The notes: generated by a model from the sequence alone, not told the origin. Positions 1 to 11,928 are shown, numbered from the stretch's first letter. The stretch: 64,000 nucleotides of DNA from Antedon mediterranea (GCF_964355755.1 NC_092670.1:32971795-33035794); one strand, 5' to 3'. A program made the numbers and translations.

Positions 1-365
1 TCTGCAATTTACCAAGCATTTGTTATTCTTTTTTACCACTTTTCATATCTATGAGAGGATTTCATTTGATTATAAATGTTACCATTATTATTAGAACTAA
101 AAAATTTAACATATATCCCTCGAATAAGCACCTCCCTCAAATGACCTCCGCCTCCCCAAAGGGCCCTACCAAACAATAAAAACTATACTTTAAAATGTTA
201 TTAACCATCTAAAACACTGTGAAACAAAGTAGTTCAGTTTTACGAATGTCAAGCATTTTCAATAATGGTAACCGACAGAAAATGTATAAGGAGAACATTA
301 TCATTTCGAGAACCATCGTCTACACTTCCTAGAGGGGGAGCGAGCGAAGCGAGCTCACCCTCTAG
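1..365 (+). mobile_element. Helitron-like family H1, copy a (3' part, cut by window edge)
   Basis: This stretch matches the 3' third of the element at 44874-46195 almost base for base and the reverse complement of 8735-10090. It ends in a palindrome (about 328-365) with the stem CTAGAGGG.GAGC / GCTC.CCCTCTAG and a terminal CTAG followed by T, as expected of a Helitron 3' end inserted between A and T. No replication-initiator or helicase coding is visible, so it is non-autonomous. It lies in the first intron of the receptor gene whose first exon is at 612-678. Confidence 0.7.
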
Positions 366-611
366 TAATTTTAAATTTTCTTCGCCTCTTGTAATTTACA
401 TTATCATGCAAATGTAAGATGTTTATTAGCCGTGGTTAACATGTTTTGAATCATAGAGCCATGGGTTCAGAATTTATCGACGACTAGTTAAGTTTGAGTA
501 GGCCTATGTGGAATGTTGGATATGTGTACAACAACCCGATACTTCCGGGTAATAATTATGGTACAAAAAATACTGCTATACTAAAATAGAAATAATTATT
601 TTCAAACTCAC

Positions 612-678
612 CAGCATCACAAATGACGTAGTATGTACCAACCAAAATTAACAGTAAAATACGTTCTTTTGGTATCAT
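612..678 (-). CDS. First coding exon (signal peptide) of adhesion-GPCR family gene 0, partial
   Basis: On the minus strand an ATG at 678 opens a 22-codon exon starting MIPKERIL, followed by a hydrophobic run (LLLILVG) and ending ...VICDAG at a GTGAGT donor with phase 1. The same length, phase, hydrophobic core and VICDxG end occur in the first exons at 23274-23337, 44774-44843 and 54538-54604, so this is the secretory signal exon of another member of the tandem receptor family. All remaining exons would lie left of the window. The flanking sequence is duplicated at 54290-54720. Signal cleavage is predicted near the CDA, inferred only from the pattern. Confidence 0.7.
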
Positions 679-2103
679 TTTGAAACCAAAATACTAAAAT
701 CAGTGTAAATACAAGCAAAAATGTCACTGAACTTATTCCACTGATGGTAATTTTGATTTGCACTAAATAACTAATACGAGAATAAACTAACGAAATGCCA
801 ATGATAAAATTAGACGTGTTATGACGTCTGACATTGTTATATCAAATGTACTATAAAATAATATTATTTGTATCATGTTTCAAAAGGTACTTCACATATT
901 ACTTCACATCGTTGTATTAATAAAACTATAATTAGCAGAAGAATACAACTGACACAGTATAATATATCGTTTACAGAATGAATGAAATGTATACACAATG
1001 CAATTACAATACATAGCTGTCAAATATCTTTTCAAACTCACAATCGAGCTATGACTAGACAATAATACAACAATGAGACAGAAAACCTTCTTTCTTTTTA
1101 TTTTTGGAGACATTTCTTCAAGTTTAGGCCTATTTGTAGTTCATATTACTAATATTAGCTTAAAGATGTATTGTCCCCAAAACATGAAATAAAGATTCAT
1201 TTAAGATAACTTTAAATAGGCCATTTCACAGTTTTAATAATGTTAATAACTTCCGTAAAAAGGAAAAAAATTGCTTTCAATTATGAAAATACACATTTTT
1301 TCCAGTTGATATGTCAGGCAAATATCTGTTTTCGATTCAAATTTAGATAGAGTGAATAGCTATTATGTGACATTAAAATGGCATATTCAACAACAACAGT
1401 TTAAACAAATATTATTTCTTTAGGGGGACAAATAATTTCTTTAAGATTTTCACTCATGAAAACTATTTAAGATTGTAACCGTATTGATTTCAACCCAGAA
1501 GAAATGTGCTTCAATGTTATTACTAATAAACAAATAAAAAAAAACACAAAAATTAACTTACATTCCTAATTTCATCATCATAATTAGTGATACAATACAT
1601 TGTCATTAAACTAATACACAGTAGATATGTAGGTTCTGCTTGTAAGAATTATGTTTCCAATATGCACAACAACATTATTCAATAAATACATTGACCGAAC
1701 AATTGATTGATATTTTAAAATTAGATTGAGCAAATCTCTTTCTGACACATATTATTCATACCATAACGTTTTTTCTTTAATATGTAGGTTTTAACTAAAT
1801 AAGTGTAGTGCTATTATATACATTTTAGTTTAATATTATGTAAATTATTTATAAAAAATGAATAAATACAATTTTACATTATAAGTGCATTTATTTATAC
1901 AAATATAATCTGATGTGTGACAAATGCAGAGTATGAAAAAAATATAATTCTAGAGCCACGAAATATCGAAAACGAAACTGAAATATCTTTTAGTATTGCA
2001 TCAATGAACTACAATAACATGCGTATGTGAATATTATCATTTCAATCCACTTAAGCCTTGGTGACATAATGTTTGCATTAGCGTGAAGAAAATAACTATA
2101 ATT
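679..2103. other. Intergenic spacer between gene 0 and gene A
   Basis: No convincing exon is visible on either strand; short open frames here lack domain similarity and splice context. Bases 679-800 and 1860-2103 are repeated at 54605-54720 and 58023-58258; the 800-1860 part is absent from that duplicate. A candidate poly(A) signal for gene A (AATAAA on the minus strand, at 1890-1895) is conserved in the duplicate. Confidence 0.5.
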
Positions 2104-2178
2104 TCAAGTCATTTGCGTTGTCACAGTTGACGTAGTAATTCGGTTTTTCTTAAACCTCTTCTTAAAACATTCGTTTAT
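2104..2178 (-). CDS. Gene A last exon: basic cytoplasmic tail
   Basis: Acceptor AG at 2179-2180, 75 bp, ending TGA at 2104-2106. It encodes a tail beginning INECFKKRFKKN and ending in a Thr/Ser-rich stretch. It joins in frame to the TM7 exon ending LLDNE, giving the NE(V/I)...FKK.F pattern found after TM7 in adhesion GPCRs. Exons of identical length sit at 36066-36140 (gene B) and 58259-58333 (gene C), which is the main support for the 3' end of this gene model. Confidence 0.75.
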   Translation of the reverse strand: MNECFKKRFKKNRITTSTVTTQMT

Positions 2179-2528
2179 CTACGAAACGATAAAATACCAG
2201 TATTATTATAATTGAATTAAATAGCAATCGTACAATCATACAAATACATAATAAAGTCTAAAAGATATATTCTTCGTAAACTTTAATCGGAACATATAAT
2301 GTGGTAATCTACTGTACAAAATAATTGTACGAGATGTGAGAAGGATGCCTGAGTAAAAACTGGTTTTGAGTTATCGTGTCTTTTGTTTTTACCAAAACTA
2401 CATACTCCCAGAATATGAGCCTAAATATAATATAATTTGTCATGCGCCACCTGGTTTAGAATATTTTGGGACACTGGTTTTTGTTGTAATCTTACTGTAG
2501 GCCTAATCAGCAATAACGGTAATAATAC

Positions 2529-4464
2529 CTCGTTATCAAGTAGACCGTAGATGACGAATATAAATATGCCTTGGCATCCGTTCAACACGTTGAATAGGTA
2601 ATCAATAAATGTTGTATCAGAACTGACAGCGAATGGTCCAATGAGCCATGTGGTACCCATTAAAGGTAGAAGCATTGCAGTTCCTTTGGCTGCTTTCCTG
2701 TACATTTTAATAAGACTTGTAATTAATTGAAATTCTAACGTATATCTAACGAACAATATTCTATAAAGTTGATAATTTAAAAGACATTGTAATTTCAAAA
2801 TTATTTCTAACCTCAACTGTTTGAGTTTTGTTTTCTCTCCTGTTGATTTTCCTACCATGTTTCCAGATCTTTTGTAGATTGTCAAGACAACGTAGTTCAA
2901 AATAGCTGTATTAATCTGAAAAAAATAATACACTTGATTTTGAGTTTGAGGTTTGGATCTCATAATAACAGCAACATTAGTGTATAGGCCTATTTGTTTT
3001 TGGTATTGACCACGAACTAATTACGCAGTAATGGTGCGGTGTTTGGTTTATTTCGCATGACCAAAGAAAACAGGTTAAAATCTTATTCGAAAGACAGTAT
3101 GATCTCAACAAATTATAGTTTGTCTCCAGTGATCTTTCTCCCTCGCCATTTATGCATACATACATTTAACTGTCATGTTAATTGGTCTTACCAAAGCAAT
3201 ACATGCTGCGGGTGCTACAAACGTCCATATCATTCCTGTTTCTGGACTGAGCCAACATCTAGAAAAACAATTTAAAAAAAACATAATTAAAATAACACTA
3301 CACTAAGAACTTCAGTGATGCATTGGTCATCACTACCTAATTACTGATATCTGTACCGTAATGTAAACATAAACCATTATATAAAGATACAACTTACAGG
3401 TTATCGACATTAAACTTAGAAGCAAATGATCCAACAGAAATCGCAACGATCACGAAGGAAACTCCATAACAGAATATGAAATAATACCGAAGTAGGTAGA
3501 AGTTTGCGTTACTTGACATAGAAAGCTTAGACTGTAAGTATACTGCTTCTGCGCACATCCAAGTGAATGTATTAAGTGATGTGAAATGAAGAAGAATACT
3601 TATGCATTTACAAACAATCTGAAAAACGTTAATAAAATGAAACATGTTGGTTTAGTTTAAATTAGTTTAATATAAAAATAAGTTTTATTTAAACAAGAAA
3701 TTTTTCTTACAAGAAAGGCTGCTCGACTCATTGACAGTTTTAATTATTGTTTTTCCTTCATTACATTATGCTTTTATTGATATTTTATTTAATAGATTAA
3801 GAAACACTGATTATTATCAATACTTTTTGTAAACATTTGAAATTCTCTATTTGGTTACGTCGTTAGTATTATCCATACTTGTTTGCTTAACAATCAGTAA
3901 ATATCTGAAATGCTCTATATTACGTCGTTAGTTCATGTAATATGCATGGGCCGTTCACGGGGGCTGAAGTGCCTATTATATTATTATCAGCCGATTTTTT
4001 TATAGACTCTCTTCTTCCTTCTTCTGTGCTTTTATGTGTGCCTATACACAGTTCGATTTTACAAATTCCCATTTTTTTTGGGAATAAAAAGTAAAGTAAT
4101 AATTTTGTATAATTTAAACGAATAAAGAAAAAAAAAACAAAAAAAAAACAACTTACCTCATTTTCTGTTTTGTCGATTCCAAATAAGAACAGAGATTGCA
4201 TTATAATCATATTAATCACCAAGTTCTTATGAATTGAATTGCGCACAGATTTCCACAACTCTCTAAGAATTAAATGTCAAATTATTATGTTCGTTTACGA
4301 ATATACTACGTTGTTAAAATATGCCTTACGCATTAAAAATATAATAAAATCGAAACTTACGAAAACGAGAAGTACATGATGAGTGTTATCACCAAAGCAA
4401 TAACTGATAGTTATACACAGACTGTTGACATTAAGCTTAGAGTTTCACTGTTTTCAACAGAAAC
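2529..4464 (-). pseudogene. Gene A seven-transmembrane region (TM1-TM7 exons)
   Basis: Six exons carry the class B2 (adhesion) 7TM bundle. TM2 has RNSIHKNLVIN (family pattern IH.NL); TM3 has LHFTSLNTFTWMC.EAVYL; TM5 begins CWLSPETGMIW; TM6-7 has KGTAMLLPLMGTTWLIGP and VLNGCQGIFIFVIY. The TM1 exon (4361-4464) starts VSVENSETLSLMSTVCV and is then interrupted by TAA at plus-strand 4411-4413; after the stop the frame continues SVIALVITLIMYF, matching gene B. All splice sites remain canonical and the downstream frame is open, so the stop may be recent, or a secreted ectodomain could be made. Readthrough or error cannot be excluded. Confidence 0.75.
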
Positions 4465-4733
4465 CTTTAGGGATAAATATTTTATAATTAATTATGAAAT
4501 TTTGATAAACTACAACATAATAAGATTATTAGATACAAAGATTAGATTAAAGTAAACTTGGCGTATATTTTTGTGTTGTAAGGTTTACTTTCTGCAAAAT
4601 ATAATCTATGCAATCGTATGGTGGTTAAACATTCGTGATACACACTTTTTGGGTTAAATATGATTTGGATGGAAGCACTAGCGAAACACGAAAAAAGTCG
4701 AAACAAATATTTTTCATTATTTTGCTAACTTAC

Positions 4734-5693
4734 ATTGTCTGTTGTAACTTTCATTAACACGCTAAAACTCGTTAGATGTTCAGAATAACACGACACTTGA
4801 TCCAGAGAATACGACGTGGTTACCATGCCAGCATCACTCCAAGTACTGTACAAGAACAATACCAGAAGGCAGCATTGTTGATTCACGATAACAAATATTT
4901 AGTAAAGATAAGAGTATAAACACTGAAGAATAGAACATGTTTATGAGTTCGATTCTAGAAAACGGAAATTATTTCAAGTAGAACACGAAGTAAGACAATG
5001 TCAGGTAACACAAAACTTTGTACGGAATTATACGAGGATATTCTCCATCTTGTGAAAAAGATCCTCTAACCGTAATGCATAGGCATTGCAAAAACTTACC
5101 TTCGTGTTTCGTCCAAGAACACGCAAAACATCTCCCATTTATCCTTGTTAGTCACTGAGGAACTCTAGAAGAAGATTAATTAAACTACTCATTAAAGAAC
5201 TTAGTACATCGTTTGAGAACAGTAGGGGATTACCCCGGTGTACTAGTACACATACAGCCATTGGTCATAACTGGGCCCTCTCTGGAAGACCAGTCTTTGA
5301 CTGAAGAGGTTGCCCAGTATAAATATATATAAGAAATTCAAAGTTGCTGTACTTACAATTCGCTTGGTCATGGTAAATTCTATTTTCGCTTCCAAGGGCA
5401 TTTGGTCATAGAAATCGTAAACGCTACATGAAAATACCATTCCGTTGAAATATCTAAATGCAATGTTTGCTTTAAATCTGATGGCAAGAAATTCAGAAAA
5501 GTAAGATATAGGATTTGTTTTAAAGAGTAAAAAAAGAATTATTCTCATTTAGAAATCATTTTTTTAATCTACATATTTAATAAGACTTTATATAAAGAAA
5601 TAACTTACAAATTAGAAATATCAACACTTTCATTTACAGCTTCATTCTCGCCCATTGTGTTGTTACTGTAAGATGCTATAATTAGCATATCAC
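4734..5693 (-). CDS. Gene A GAIN domain and GPS exons
   Basis: Four exons (5609-5693, 5357-5477, 5100-5164, 4734-4845) encode the end of a GAIN-type autoproteolysis fold. Visible landmarks are RYFNGMVFSC, FCVFLDE, TWSDAG and the cleavage box HLTSFSVLM, where the family is cut between Leu and Thr. Of the four cysteines usual in a GPS, the first (CVF) and third are present, but the second (normally GC) is GM and the fourth is Ser. Gene B shows the same two substitutions. The exon junctions run phase 1, 2, 0, 2, 0, identical to gene B. Confidence 0.75.
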
Positions 5694-6147
5694 CTTGAAG
5701 AAAAATAAATTAAAATTACAAATAATAATTACCAAAATAAAATAGCGAATCTATATTCTTAGTCATAAAAAGAACATATAATACAAAATATAGAGAAAAG
5801 AAGCATGAATATGTTTTATCTTTTTCAGAAATTGGTCAAGAAGCCGTATGATTAATAATTATTACCAAAAAACAAGAAGAATGAATGTATGAAGTGTCAT
5901 TTGTAAAATAAAGTAATAACAAATAACATATAGAAATAAATTGAATAGAGAAAAGAAAAATGAGTTTCGTCTGATTAGCAGCATCAAAGCATTTGGCTTT
6001 TTTCGGTTGTGTTATTGTGTCGTTATGTTACTTTAATTTAAATTCGAATTACTATGCTCTTCATAGTCCTTTCATATTAAACTATTGTAATTGAAAGAAT
6101 GGCACGATCACCATATTTGGAAAAAATCTCAAATAGACTTAAATAGA

Positions 6148-8560
6148 TAGCAAGTGATGGGTCTAATCAAACCTGTATTTTCAGCTATAATTTTCAGATC
6201 AAAATCCAGCTGATTATCGTCCTGTTCCAGACTGCTATTAACGGATATCTTGCTCTCTCTCACTACTAATCCAACTACAAAAAAAACATAAATATATCAT
6301 CATGTCTTTCTAACAACACTACAAGACACTTCCAAAACCTGATTGAATATTTATTTAGTTTTGATTTGAATATATACTTTTTAGGAAGCTCAAATTGGAA
6401 GCTCAAATAAATAAGAACTTGCCATATGTTTCTTCCTCATAAACTGTCCGCTCCATTGCTTGTAAGTTCGATATTTCGGATAAAACTCCTTGTTCAAACT
6501 CGTGGAATTCAGTTATGAATAATTCCATTGTCTAAAAAAAGAATTAAGTATGTTACAACTTTACAACTAAAACTAAATCTACTAACGGAATTATTCTTAT
6601 TCTCTAACGATCATGCATAGATTGGAATTATTTGTTTAATTGTTACCTATTGTGTTCATAAATACGAACTATTTACGAAAAGTAGTCTAAATTTGTTAAA
6701 AGAGAAAGGAATAAAAATAAAATATCATTAAGTAAAAATAGTATGTTGTAAAAAAATAAACTGTAATCATCCTACCATTTCTGTTTCTGAAGATTCCACA
6801 TCGAAGCAAACAAAAAAACCCAATAATGATAAGCTTATTAAAATTAAAATAATTATATAAAACAGCATAGTTAGTTTATTAACACAGCTAAAAATCTACC
6901 AGGCTGGGAGTAAACAAGGAAAATTCTAAAAACATAGGCTGAGAAAAGCATTTTTTCAGATTGAAATGTGGCTTACAACAGTTAGTAGAACTTTTGTGGG
7001 TTTATGCCTAAGTTTTTGGAATAGTTTTAAAGCTGTTAGATTTAGTAATAAATAACTTATTGTTAAGAATATGAGATTCATCGACGAATCATTGCATCAT
7101 AACAGCTGTGATTTAAGACTTCCTTCTGTTTTTTTTGTAGACCATTACACTCAAGCAACACAAACATCTAATTAAAGATTAAATAACAAAATATATTCGT
7201 TTAGTAACCATATTAAGGTTCATCTGCAAAAAAATTGCAAAGAAGCTGATTTCAACGGATTTGTGCAGGTATGGGTATACAGATATAACCAAAAAAAGTA
7301 AGGAAGAATAGGAGGTGGGGAAACATTTTTTGGGGGTGTTAAAGGTCATTGACCTCATTTTATAATCCTAAAATTGTATCTTCGCAACAAAATATGGTAT
7401 ATGGTTGAGCTTGGTGTCAAAATGCACAAACTTATGCCAGGAATTAAATAAAATTAAATTGGACCCATATGACCATATCTTGACCTTCAAAAATCAGGTC
7501 AAAGGTCAACATACCCATTTTTTGGGTTTAACACATACTTATAATGCACTATCAAGTCAAATATTACATTATAAAGTGCATGTCAACTGATTTGTGTAGT
7601 TATGGGTATACAGATATACCAAAAAAAAGTAAGGAAGGAAAATTATTTTTTTTTGTGTGTTAAAGGTCATTGACCTTTAAAAATACTAAAAATCTTCGCA
7701 ACAAAGTATGATATAAGGTTGATCTTGATGTCTTGGTCTAATCAAACCTGTATTTTCAGCTTGAATCTTCAGATCAAAATTATCGTCATGTTCGAGACTG
7801 CTATTAACGGATATCTCGCTCTCTATCACTACTAATCCAACTACAAAAAAAACATAAATATATCATCATGTATTCTTCTAACTACACTACAAGAGACTTC
7901 CAAAACCTGATTGAATATTTATTTAGTTTTGAATATTCACTGCTAAAGACTCCAGTTTCAAACAGTGGTTTAATTTGACTATATACTTTTTAGGAAGCTT
8001 AAATTGGAAGCTCAAATACATAAGAACTTGCCATATGTTTCTTCCTCATAAACTTTCCGCTCCATTGATTGTATGTTCGATATTTCGGATAAAACTTCTT
8101 GTTCAAACTCATGAAATTCAGTTACGAATAAGTCCATTGTCTAAAATTAAGTAAGCATGCTGTAAATACTAACTAACAAATCAACTTACTAACTAAACTT
8201 TGAATGATCTACCAGGGAAGAATCCGATTGTAATTTAATTTAACTCTCCCCTGGATCTACAAACAGACTTATCCTTATTATATGAAGATCACGCATGCTT
8301 AGATTGGAATTAATTTGTTGTAATTGTTATTGATTATTGTGTTCCTAAACACAAACTATTTATTAAGTAACCTCAATTTGTTAAAAGAGAAAGGAATGAC
8401 ATAAAATAAAATAACATTAGGTAAAAATAGTATGTTGTAAAAAAATAAACTATAATCATCCTACCATTGCTGTTTGAAGAATCCACATCGAAGCAAAAAA
8501 ATAATTATGATAAGCTTATTAAGTAGGTTATACGTTGGTATTTGTATCAAACAGAATAGC
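6148..8560 (-). repeat. Internal duplication of three stalk exons in gene A
   Basis: The segment of about 0.7 kb at 6148-6870 is repeated at about 7735-8555 with clear similarity through introns and exons. Each copy holds a 5 bp microexon (6776-6780, 8465-8469), a 109 bp exon (6423-6531, 8032-8140) and a 102 or 93 bp exon (6173-6274, 7748-7840). The three exons together start and end in phase 1, so both sets can be spliced in series without breaking the frame, or used alternatively. Gene B has a single set. Confidence 0.75.
7255..7740. repeat. Imperfect direct repeat, period about 335 bp, in gene A intron
   Basis: The run containing TATGGGTATACAGATAT, AAAGTAAGGAAG, TTAAAGGTCATTGACCT and CTTCGCAACAAA occurs twice in the same order, near 7268-7395 and 7602-7705. 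It lies between the two copies of the duplicated stalk exons. AGGTCATTGACCT is a near-palindrome within each unit. No coding is seen. Confidence 0.65.
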
Positions 8561-8734
8561 TACAGTTTACGGCCAATAAAAAAGGCAAATCTGAAAACAT
8601 ATGCTGGGGAAACATTTTAAAGAGCTTTTTTCTTGGGTAAAATAGGATCAGAAAGAGACGCAAGGTTAATTACAATCGTTGTTGATATTACCGTTGTCAA
8701 CACACTTACTGAAGACAAGCTACTTTTATTATAA

Positions 8735-10090
8735 CTAGAGGGTGAGCCGATGGTTTTCGGAATGATAATGTTCTCCTTATACGTTTTCTGTCGGTTACCA
8801 TTATTGAAAATGCTTGACATTCGTAAAACTAAACTACTTTGTTTCACAGTGTTTTAGATGATTAATAACATTTTAAAGTACAGTTTGTACTGTTTGGTAG
8901 GGCCCTTTGGGGAGGCGGAGGTCATTTGAGGGAGGTGCTTATTCGAGGGATATATGTTAAATTTTGTAGTTCTAATAATATGGTAACATTTATAATCAAA
9001 TGAAATCCTCTAATAGATATGAAAAGTGCTAAAAAAGAATAACAAATGCTTGGTAAATAGTAGATAACAGTGCGGTGAATTCTACTACAAATAGTACCGT
9101 ATAATTGTGTTGTTATAAATATGTGGATGGACGTTTATTAGATAGTTGGGTTGGGGGGGGGGGGGGTTATTATTCAAAGTGATGTTTTATTGGAGAGGCG
9201 TTTATTCAAATGAATACCATCCTAATAATTATTAATACATTATTTAATTTAATCATCTTTTGAAACTAACTGCCGTGACAGAGTGGGCCCAAGAAAGAAG
9301 ACATTATGGTACGGCTAGCAACATGGGCAGACATCTCGGTCCTAACGGGACACAGGAAGATAGCCTACAGTTATACCTGCAAGCTTACTCAATAAAACTC
9401 AGCTATCGGGATTTCACTCGAAAAATGTCTTATCATCAAATCTCCCTATGTAATTTTATAATACTATTCCCCACAATATATTCTGATTCTTTATGGCGTA
9501 TATTTAATTTGATCTTTATTATTTGCAGTATAATTCCTATTATTTAACTACTGTACCTTCAAACACGCGCCGCGGTATGTTTTAAAATAAACAAAAAACT
9601 GAAATGGCTATGATTAATGGCCTATCAAAAAACTGAAATGCCTATGATTAATGGCCAAATATATCTGGTTTTTTTTTCGTCTTCCAAAGGGACACTGTAT
9701 TGATTGATGGAAAGTGCCTGTTTCCAGTTACCTTTAGGGTCAAATCTATTATTTTAACTGCTCCCTTGTGTATAAAAGAGAGAAAATATTTGAAACCAGG
9801 TTGTTGCAAGGTGAACTTATCTTAAACCCGGAAATTACTTTGACCTGGAAGAATTGAAATTGAGATGAAAATCTAATGTTGAAATCATAAATTGTGTTAA
9901 AAAACTCGTTATAATATCTTCCTAAGATAGAAATATGGAACAATAGCGTCGCCGTGAACACTAATGTTATCAAATCTACATTTCGCGGTACATCTCAGAT
10001 AGATAAGGTAGGTATCCAAGGCGGAGATTTGTACCGAAGTTTTTGCATTGTGCTCGCCTATGTCAGAATTAACCATAATTTATATATAGA
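8735..10090 (-). mobile_element. Helitron-like family H1, copy b
   Basis: On the minus strand it begins A|TCTATATATAAATT (TC at 10089-10090) and ends ...CTAG|T (8735-8738). It aligns over its whole length, inverted, with 44874-46195. The terminal palindrome seen in copies a and c is collapsed here: the sequence jumps from CTAGAGGGTGAGC to CGATGGTT. It carries a run of about 15 G near 9150 and GGCGTTTATT motifs. The 95-codon plus-strand frame inside has no recognisable domain. It sits in the intron between the HYR and stalk exons of gene A. Confidence 0.7.
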
Positions 10091-10310
10091 TAACTGTTTT
10101 GCACCGAACTCCAGTCAATATTTATTTTACGGTCATGAAATGAAACAAACTTTTGTTAAGTCACTATTTGTGATACATTCTGGGATATAAGCAACAAGGC
10201 CTCTTTATAAGACGTCTTGTGTAGGAGGCCTATTTAAAGAGACAACAACGGAGTACCAAGTAAGTGGTATGTGTTTTCCATTATTTTGTGGATCTAAAAC
10301 TTGAACTTAC

Positions 10311-10909
10311 GTTCAACGTTTATTGTAAACGTACAACTGTTTGAATTGTTGGATGAGTCTGTAACTGTAAACGTATACACATGTACTCCTAATCCAATAT
10401 TAGATTGGAATGTTGAATTAGGAACTGGTGATACAACAAAGTCGTTTGAGTTGTCATTTGCAGTTATATCAGTGGAGTAGTCAACTGATGTGGAGACTGT
10501 GGTCGTTTGTATTGTAACATTTACAGGACATTCCACTGTAGGGGATTCCGTATCTGTAACAATAACAACATTATGGACATTTTAAAGTGAGCATTGTCAA
10601 ATGCAATTGTTAAACGGAAGTGGTTTTCGTAATAATGTACTATATTTCACAAACCTTCAACATTTAAGGTAAAATTGCAGCTCGCTCTATTGTTATAAGC
10701 ATCTGTAACATTGAACACAAACAGGTGACTTCCAATCGCAAGAACAGAGGGAAATATTTCTATTGGATTTGGGGAGATTTCCAATGGTTGGTTAGAGTTG
10801 TCCGTTGCACTAATATCGGTTGAATAGTCAACGGTGGCCGTGGAACTATTGAAATCAGTGACTACTCTCAAATTGTCAGACGGACAGATAATAATAAGCT
10901 TTTCGATAT
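10311..10909 (-). CDS. Gene A: two HYR (hyalin repeat) domain exons
   Basis: Exons 10655-10909 (255 bp) and 10311-10553 (243 bp) are each symmetrical phase 1-1 units encoding one HYR domain, an immunoglobulin-like extracellular module. Each has the pattern C-P near the start, VDYSTDI followed by A.DNS, then a P.P..F..DIG.H.. type turn and a C-TF.I/LNV end. Gene B has one such exon. The phase-1 symmetry explains how an extra copy could be gained without a frameshift. Upstream is the CTLD, downstream the stalk. Confidence 0.8.
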
Positions 10910-11079
10910 CTAAGAAATAGACGAATTGCTTGAGTTAGATACACGTTATCCATCATAATACAAGGCCAACTATGAATTGGAAAATAATGTCATATTTTTT
11001 AAACAGTAAACAAAATGTATCAAACTATCATATTCACACGAACACACTGTACTCATTGGAAACAAGCCTCTGGGCTTAA

Positions 11080-11222
11080 AGGGCCATCCCCTGCTTTCCA
11101 TGCTTATTTTCTTGTCTAGTCTTGTATTTTTATATTTAATGTTTCTCTTTTTATCTCATTTACATTATACTGTTTTATATATTTGTACTGTATTTGGAAA
11201 GCAATAAATATTACTTACTTAC
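11080..11222 (+). repeat. Possible 3' end of a non-LTR retrotransposon
   Basis: AAGCCTCTGGGCTT forms a short hairpin near 11067-11080 and is followed by a T-rich stretch, an AATAAA signal and a terminal ACTTACTTACT run. Short terminal repeats after a hairpin are common at LINE 3' ends. No reverse transcriptase is attached, so this is a weak call. Confidence 0.3.
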
Positions 11223-11259
11223 TCTAGTTCTAGAGCTTTATTCACATGTACTTTACATT

Positions 11260-11640
11260 GGTTATTGCGTGAGTGGCACAGTAAGGTTCGTTAGCTTGTA
11301 TTACATGGAAGACTAATAGCATATGAATGCTCAGGTGTGTATTATTATTAGTACGCATACAATCCTCTAGTATTTTATCTTATTTTCGTATTTCGGTAGT
11401 GCGTGAGTGAGAAAATTAGATAAATTAGCTTCTATTATATTGAAGATTAATTAGCATATGAATGCTTAAGTGTGTAATATTTACGCATAAAGTCCTCTCT
11501 ATTATTTTTTTTATATCTTTCTCTTATTTTTTTTCTCTTTTTCTTTTCGGTAGTGCGTGAGTGAGACAATGAGATACGTTATCGTCTATTATATGGACTA
11601 ATTAACATATGAATGCACATGTGTGTAAAAAGTATACCAT
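11260..11640. repeat. Tandem repeat, about 2.6 units of 133-152 bp
   Basis: GTGCGTGAGTG starts units near 11264, 11398 and 11552. Each continues with a TTAGCTT..ATTA block, GCATATGAATGC(T/A)..GTGTGTA, ACGCAT and (in the first two) a pyrimidine-rich end before TTTCGGTA. The copies differ by many substitutions and by the length of the T-rich part. It lies in an intron of gene A. Confidence 0.65.
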
Positions 11641-11806
11641 CTTTACAAAGCAACAACACAAGAGAGTTGACTACAAATACTTGTTAAAGTTGTTTTTTTT
11701 TTCGTTTCTCCCAAGCAGCTCTTGAGTTTAATTAAAGGGAATTTAACAATTTAAAGCTTGAAAATATCTAGTGTAAATCTACACTATGTAACCAATCATT
11801 ACTTAC

Positions 11807-11928
11807 TTTTTTCACATATAACTACCACATTTGGATGTGAACACCGTTTATCACTCCAAGTACCACTGGGTTTATGCAGAACAACACAATCTCCGTTATT
11901 GTTATATTAGGTTCACCTTCTTTCCAAT
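11807..11928 (-). pseudogene. Gene A second CTLD exon, frameshifted
   Basis: The minus-strand exon opens in phase with the first CTLD exon as NWKEGEPN, giving the EPN calcium/sugar-binding motif. The rest (GDCVVLHKP, GTWSDKRC, VVICEK), the conserved second half of a C-type lectin fold, is in another frame. The exon is 122 bp where gene B has 132 bp, a difference not divisible by three. Splice sites (AG at 11929-11930, GTAAGT at 11801-11806) look intact. Confidence 0.7.

Noticed and set aside
904-1113. 69-codon minus-strand frame in the spacer beside gene 0
   Set aside because: No domain, no splice partner, AT-rich composition; absent from the segmental duplicate.
9145-9170. Long G tract as a possible quadruplex or telomere-like site
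   Set aside because: A homopolymer inside Helitron H1, also present inverted in copy c near 45740; no TTAGGG repeats.
9954-10090. Conserved block next to TATATATAG, shared with 44874-45010 and 53160-53287, first taken for a receptor promoter
   Set aside because: It coincides with the 5' end of Helitron family H1; the similarity ends exactly at the TC terminus, so it is transposon sequence.
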